From contig NZ_CP076457.1 in the NCBI RefSeq assembly GCF_018866325.1, positions 3,383,001 through 3,447,000 on the forward strand: DNA of 64,000 bases, given 5' to 3'. Below are positions 61,895-64,000 of the stretch, in pieces (positions within the stretch are counted from its first letter, which is position 1; every line of letters begins with the position of its first letter). The notes under the pieces were generated by a model. The model did not search any database and was not told the origin of the DNA. It was given only the letters and a program-made list of their open reading frames with translations. This DNA is from Streptomyces sp. YPW6 (GTDB taxonomy: Bacteria > Actinomycetota > Actinomycetes > Streptomycetales > Streptomycetaceae). The position numbers and the translations under genes are program-made.

Positions 61895-63277
61895 CTACGC
61901 GCCCTGCACCGTGTACGTGTCGGCCACCGAGAGCGCCACGTCCAGGGCCGCGAGGCCTTCCTTGGCCTCGGCCTCGGAGACGTTGCAGGCCGGGACGGCA
62001 TGGGTCCGGTTCATGTTGATGAACGGCCACAGCCCCTGCTTCTTCGCCGCCGCCCCGAAGGCCGCCATCGGGGCGTTGGCCTCGCCCGAGGCGTTGTACG
62101 GGACGAGCGGCTCGCGGGTCTCGCGGTCCCGGACCAGGTCCAGCGCCCAGAACGCGCCGAGGCCGCGCACCTCGCCGACCGAGGGGTGGCGTTCGGCGAG
62201 TTCGCGCAGCCCGGGGCCGAGCACGGTCTCGCCGATCCGGGCGGCGTGCTCGACGACCTTCTCGTCCTCCATCACGCCGATGGTGGCGACGGCGGCGGCG
62301 CAGGCCAGCGGGTGCCCGGAGTAGGTGAGGCCGCCGGGGTAGGGGCGGGTCTCGAAGGTCGCGGCGATCTCGGCACTGATGGCGACGCCGCCGAGCGGGA
62401 CGTAACCGGAGTTGACGCCCTTGGCGAAGGTCAGCAGGTCCGGCACCACGTCGAAGTGGTCGGCGGCGAACCAGGCGCCGGTGCGGCCGAATCCGGCCAT
62501 CACCTCGTCGAGCACGAAGACGATCCCGTACCGGTCGCAGATCTCGCGGACGCCCGCCAGGTAGCCCGGCGGCGGGGTCATGATGCCCGCCGTGCCCGGG
62601 ACGGTCTCCAGGATGATCGCGGCGACGGTCGACGGACCCTCGTAGGCGAGGGTGTCCTCCAGGTGCTGGAGCGCGCGGGCGCACTCCTCGGCCTCGGTCT
62701 GCGCGTAGAACGGCGAGCGGTAGAGGAACGGCGCCCAGAAGCGGACGACGCCCGCCGAACCGTTGTCGGAGGGCCAGCGGCGCGGGTCCCCGGTGAGGTT
62801 GATCGCGGTGGAGGTGGCGCCGTGGTACGAGCGGTAGGCGGAGAGCACCTTCGGGCGGCCGGTGTGCAGCCGGGCCATGCGGACGGCGTTCTCGACGGCC
62901 TCGGCACCGCCGTTGGTGAAGAAGATCTTGTCCAGGTCGCCCGGGGTGCGCTCGGCGATGAGGCGTGCGGCCTCGGAGCGCGACTCGATCGCGAAGGCGG
63001 GCGCGAACGTGGCGAGCCTGCCCGCCTGCTCCTGGATCGCGGCGATCACGGTGGGGTGCTGATAGCCGATGTTGGTGTAGACGAGCCCGCTGGTGAAGTC
63101 GAGGTAGCGGTTGCCGTCGTAGTCCCAGAAGTAGGACCCCTCGGCGCCGGCGACGGCGAGCGGGTCGATGAGGCCCTGGGCGGACCAGGAGTGGAACACG
63201 TGCGCGCGGTCCGCGGCCTTCACGGCCGCACCGGCCGCGGGGTCGGCGTACGGGGCATGAGGGGCATGAGGGGTCAT
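61895..63277 (-). CDS. class III pyridoxal-phosphate aminotransferase
   Basis: A 460-residue omega-aminotransferase-like enzyme. Landmarks are FTNGGAEAVENAVRMAR near 105, SYHGATSTAINLTGD, the cofactor-binding VLDEVMAGFGRTG near 260, and the Schiff-base lysine in LLTFAKGVNSGY. It resembles beta-alanine/taurine:pyruvate aminotransferases, with oxoacid and amine substrates not determined here. ATG at 63277 starts MTPHAPHAPYADP, where a small GGGGCATGA repeat in DNA gives the HAPHAP sequence. Confidence 0.9.
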   Translation of the reverse strand: MTPHAPHAPYADPAAGAAVKAADRAHVFHSWSAQGLIDPLAVAGAEGSYFWDYDGNRYLDFTSGLVYTNIGYQHPTVIAAIQEQAGRLATFAPAFAIESRSEAARLIAERTPGDLDKIFFTNGGAEAVENAVRMARLHTGRPKVLSAYRSYHGATSTAINLTGDPRRWPSDNGSAGVVRFWAPFLYRSPFYAQTEAEECARALQHLEDTLAYEGPSTVAAIILETVPGTAGIMTPPPGYLAGVREICDRYGIVFVLDEVMAGFGRTGAWFAADHFDVVPDLLTFAKGVNSGYVPLGGVAISAEIAATFETRPYPGGLTYSGHPLACAAAVATIGVMEDEKVVEHAARIGETVLGPGLRELAERHPSVGEVRGLGAFWALDLVRDRETREPLVPYNASGEANAPMAAFGAAAKKQGLWPFINMNRTHAVPACNVSEAEAKEGLAALDVALSVADTYTVQGA

Positions 63278-63384
63278 GCGGCCGAGCGTAAGCGCTGGTG
63301 GGGGGTGGCCTCCATGGCCACCTTGTACGGCTTGCAGCGGATGGTTCGGCAAGGTGTCGCCCCGCCTCCACCCCCGATTCCGTT

Positions 63385-63418
63385 GACAGCACACTGTCGA
63401 CATGACAGCATTCTGTCA
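63385..63418. promoter_or_regulatory. two tandem palindromes upstream of the DJ-1/PfpI gene
   Basis: GACAG-CACA-CTGTC (63385-63398) and TGACAG-CATT-CTGTCA (63403-63418) share the pattern GACAGN4CTGTC and their centres are 19 bp apart, nearly two helical turns. They lie 20-53 bases before the start codon, over a TTGACA hexamer (63383-63388). Two co-operative repressor dimers could bind here, for example a TetR- or MarR-type protein encoded elsewhere. Confidence 0.7.
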
Positions 63419-63437
63419 TCGAGCCGAGGAGGTCACC

Positions 63438-64000
63438 ATGACCAGCAGCAGCGCCACGACCGTGCATCTCGCCGTCTACGACACCTTCGCCGACTGGGAG
63501 ACGGGGTACACGACCGCCCATCTCACCCAGCACGGCCGCACCGTGCGCACCGTGGGACTCTCCCGGGAGCCGGTGACGACCATGGGCGGGCTGCGCGTCC
63601 AGCCCGACCTGGCGCTGGACGAACTCCGGCCGCAGGACAGCGCGTTGCTGATCCTGACGGGCGCGTCCGGCTGGGACACGGGCGACACGCTGGCGCCCTT
63701 CGCGCGGGCGGCCCGGGGCTTCCTGGACACGGGGGTGCCGGTCGCGGCGATCTGCGGGGCGACGGCCGGGCTGGCCCGGGAGGGGCTGCTGGACGACCGG
63801 GCGCACACGAGCGCGGTCTCCTTCTACCTCGCGGCGACGGGATACGCGGGCGGCGAGCGGTACGTGGAGGCCGACGCGGTCACGGACCCCGGGGCCGACG
63901 GAGGCGGGCGGCTGATCACGGCCGGGCCGACGGAGCCGGTGGCGTTCGCGCGGGAGGTCTTCGGACTGCTCGGGATCTACGACCCGAAGAAGCTGGACGC
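63438..64000 (+). CDS. DJ-1/PfpI-family protein (partial)
   Basis: The first 187 codons of a gene running off the right edge. The protein has a class I glutamine-amidotransferase-like fold: strand VHLAVYDTFADWE, LLILTGASGWDTGD, and the nucleophile-elbow cysteine in VAAICGATAGLA. Members are proteases, glyoxalases, hydratases or redox sensors. ATG at 63438 follows GAGGAGGT. The tandem palindromes just upstream suggest inducible control. The C-terminal end is not in the window. Confidence 0.88.
   Translation, partial: MTSSSATTVHLAVYDTFADWETGYTTAHLTQHGRTVRTVGLSREPVTTMGGLRVQPDLALDELRPQDSALLILTGASGWDTGDTLAPFARAARGFLDTGVPVAAICGATAGLAREGLLDDRAHTSAVSFYLAATGYAGGERYVEADAVTDPGADGGGRLITAGPTEPVAFAREVFGLLGIYDPKKLD

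Overview
This window is high-GC actinobacterial chromosome, almost certainly Streptomyces. Codons are strongly G/C at third positions, GTG starts with GGAG-type ribosome sites are common, and there is a SARP regulator, a pSAM2-like integrative element and an ask-asd / recR-ybaB housekeeping block. No sequence search was run; family names come from motifs, length and context.

Left (1-14.8 kb). A tRNA-Pro(CGG) gene carries an integrated conjugative element of the AICE type, about 12.1 kb, bounded by a 45-bp direct repeat (1064-1108 and 13100-13144). From the tRNA inward it holds an integrase, an excisionase, a DUF3631 helicase-like ATPase with a primase-polymerase, a TraB/FtsK translocase, and a run of overlapping transfer/spread genes. 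A strong leftward promoter embedded in operator repeats follows, then a divergent GntR repressor gene overlapping a HAD phosphatase gene. An array of TGTGGCGG iterons inside an imperfect inverted repeat (2649-2931) is a candidate replication origin. Just outside the right repeat is a nuclease fused to an alkyltransferase-like domain, then metG.

Centre (17.9-38.7 kb). A probable biosynthetic cluster. Its core is an iterative type I polyketide synthase of the 6-methylsalicylate/naphthoate kind (KS-AT-DH-KR-ACP), an aryl-acid adenylating ligase, a salicylyl-CoA-hydroxylase-like flavoenzyme, a flavin halogenase, a VOC protein, a small unknown protein and acyl-CoA carboxylase beta and epsilon subunits. 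Around these lie SARP, LysR, MarR and an unusual LuxR-type regulator, an MFS exporter, a cation/proton antiporter and a small monooxygenase. The inferred product is a hydroxylated, chlorinated aromatic acid, with a CoA thioester as intermediate.

Arsenic locus (38.9-41.7 kb). arsM diverges from arsR-acr3-arsC: methylation, sensing, efflux and arsenate reduction.

Right (41.7-64 kb). Mostly core and accessory chromosomal genes: a small peptide gene with a membrane protein, a streptothricin-type acetyltransferase, a secreted SGNH lipase, a methyltransferase, an S9 peptidase, SURF1, a sigma factor with its putative membrane partner, asd-ask, a secreted LamG protein, a Uma2 remnant, a DUF5063 protein, recR, ybaB, a SLATT protein, a GntR regulator, a class III aminotransferase and a DJ-1/PfpI protein cut by the window end. 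Repeats expand several coding tails and the gap at 59.5-60.0 kb.
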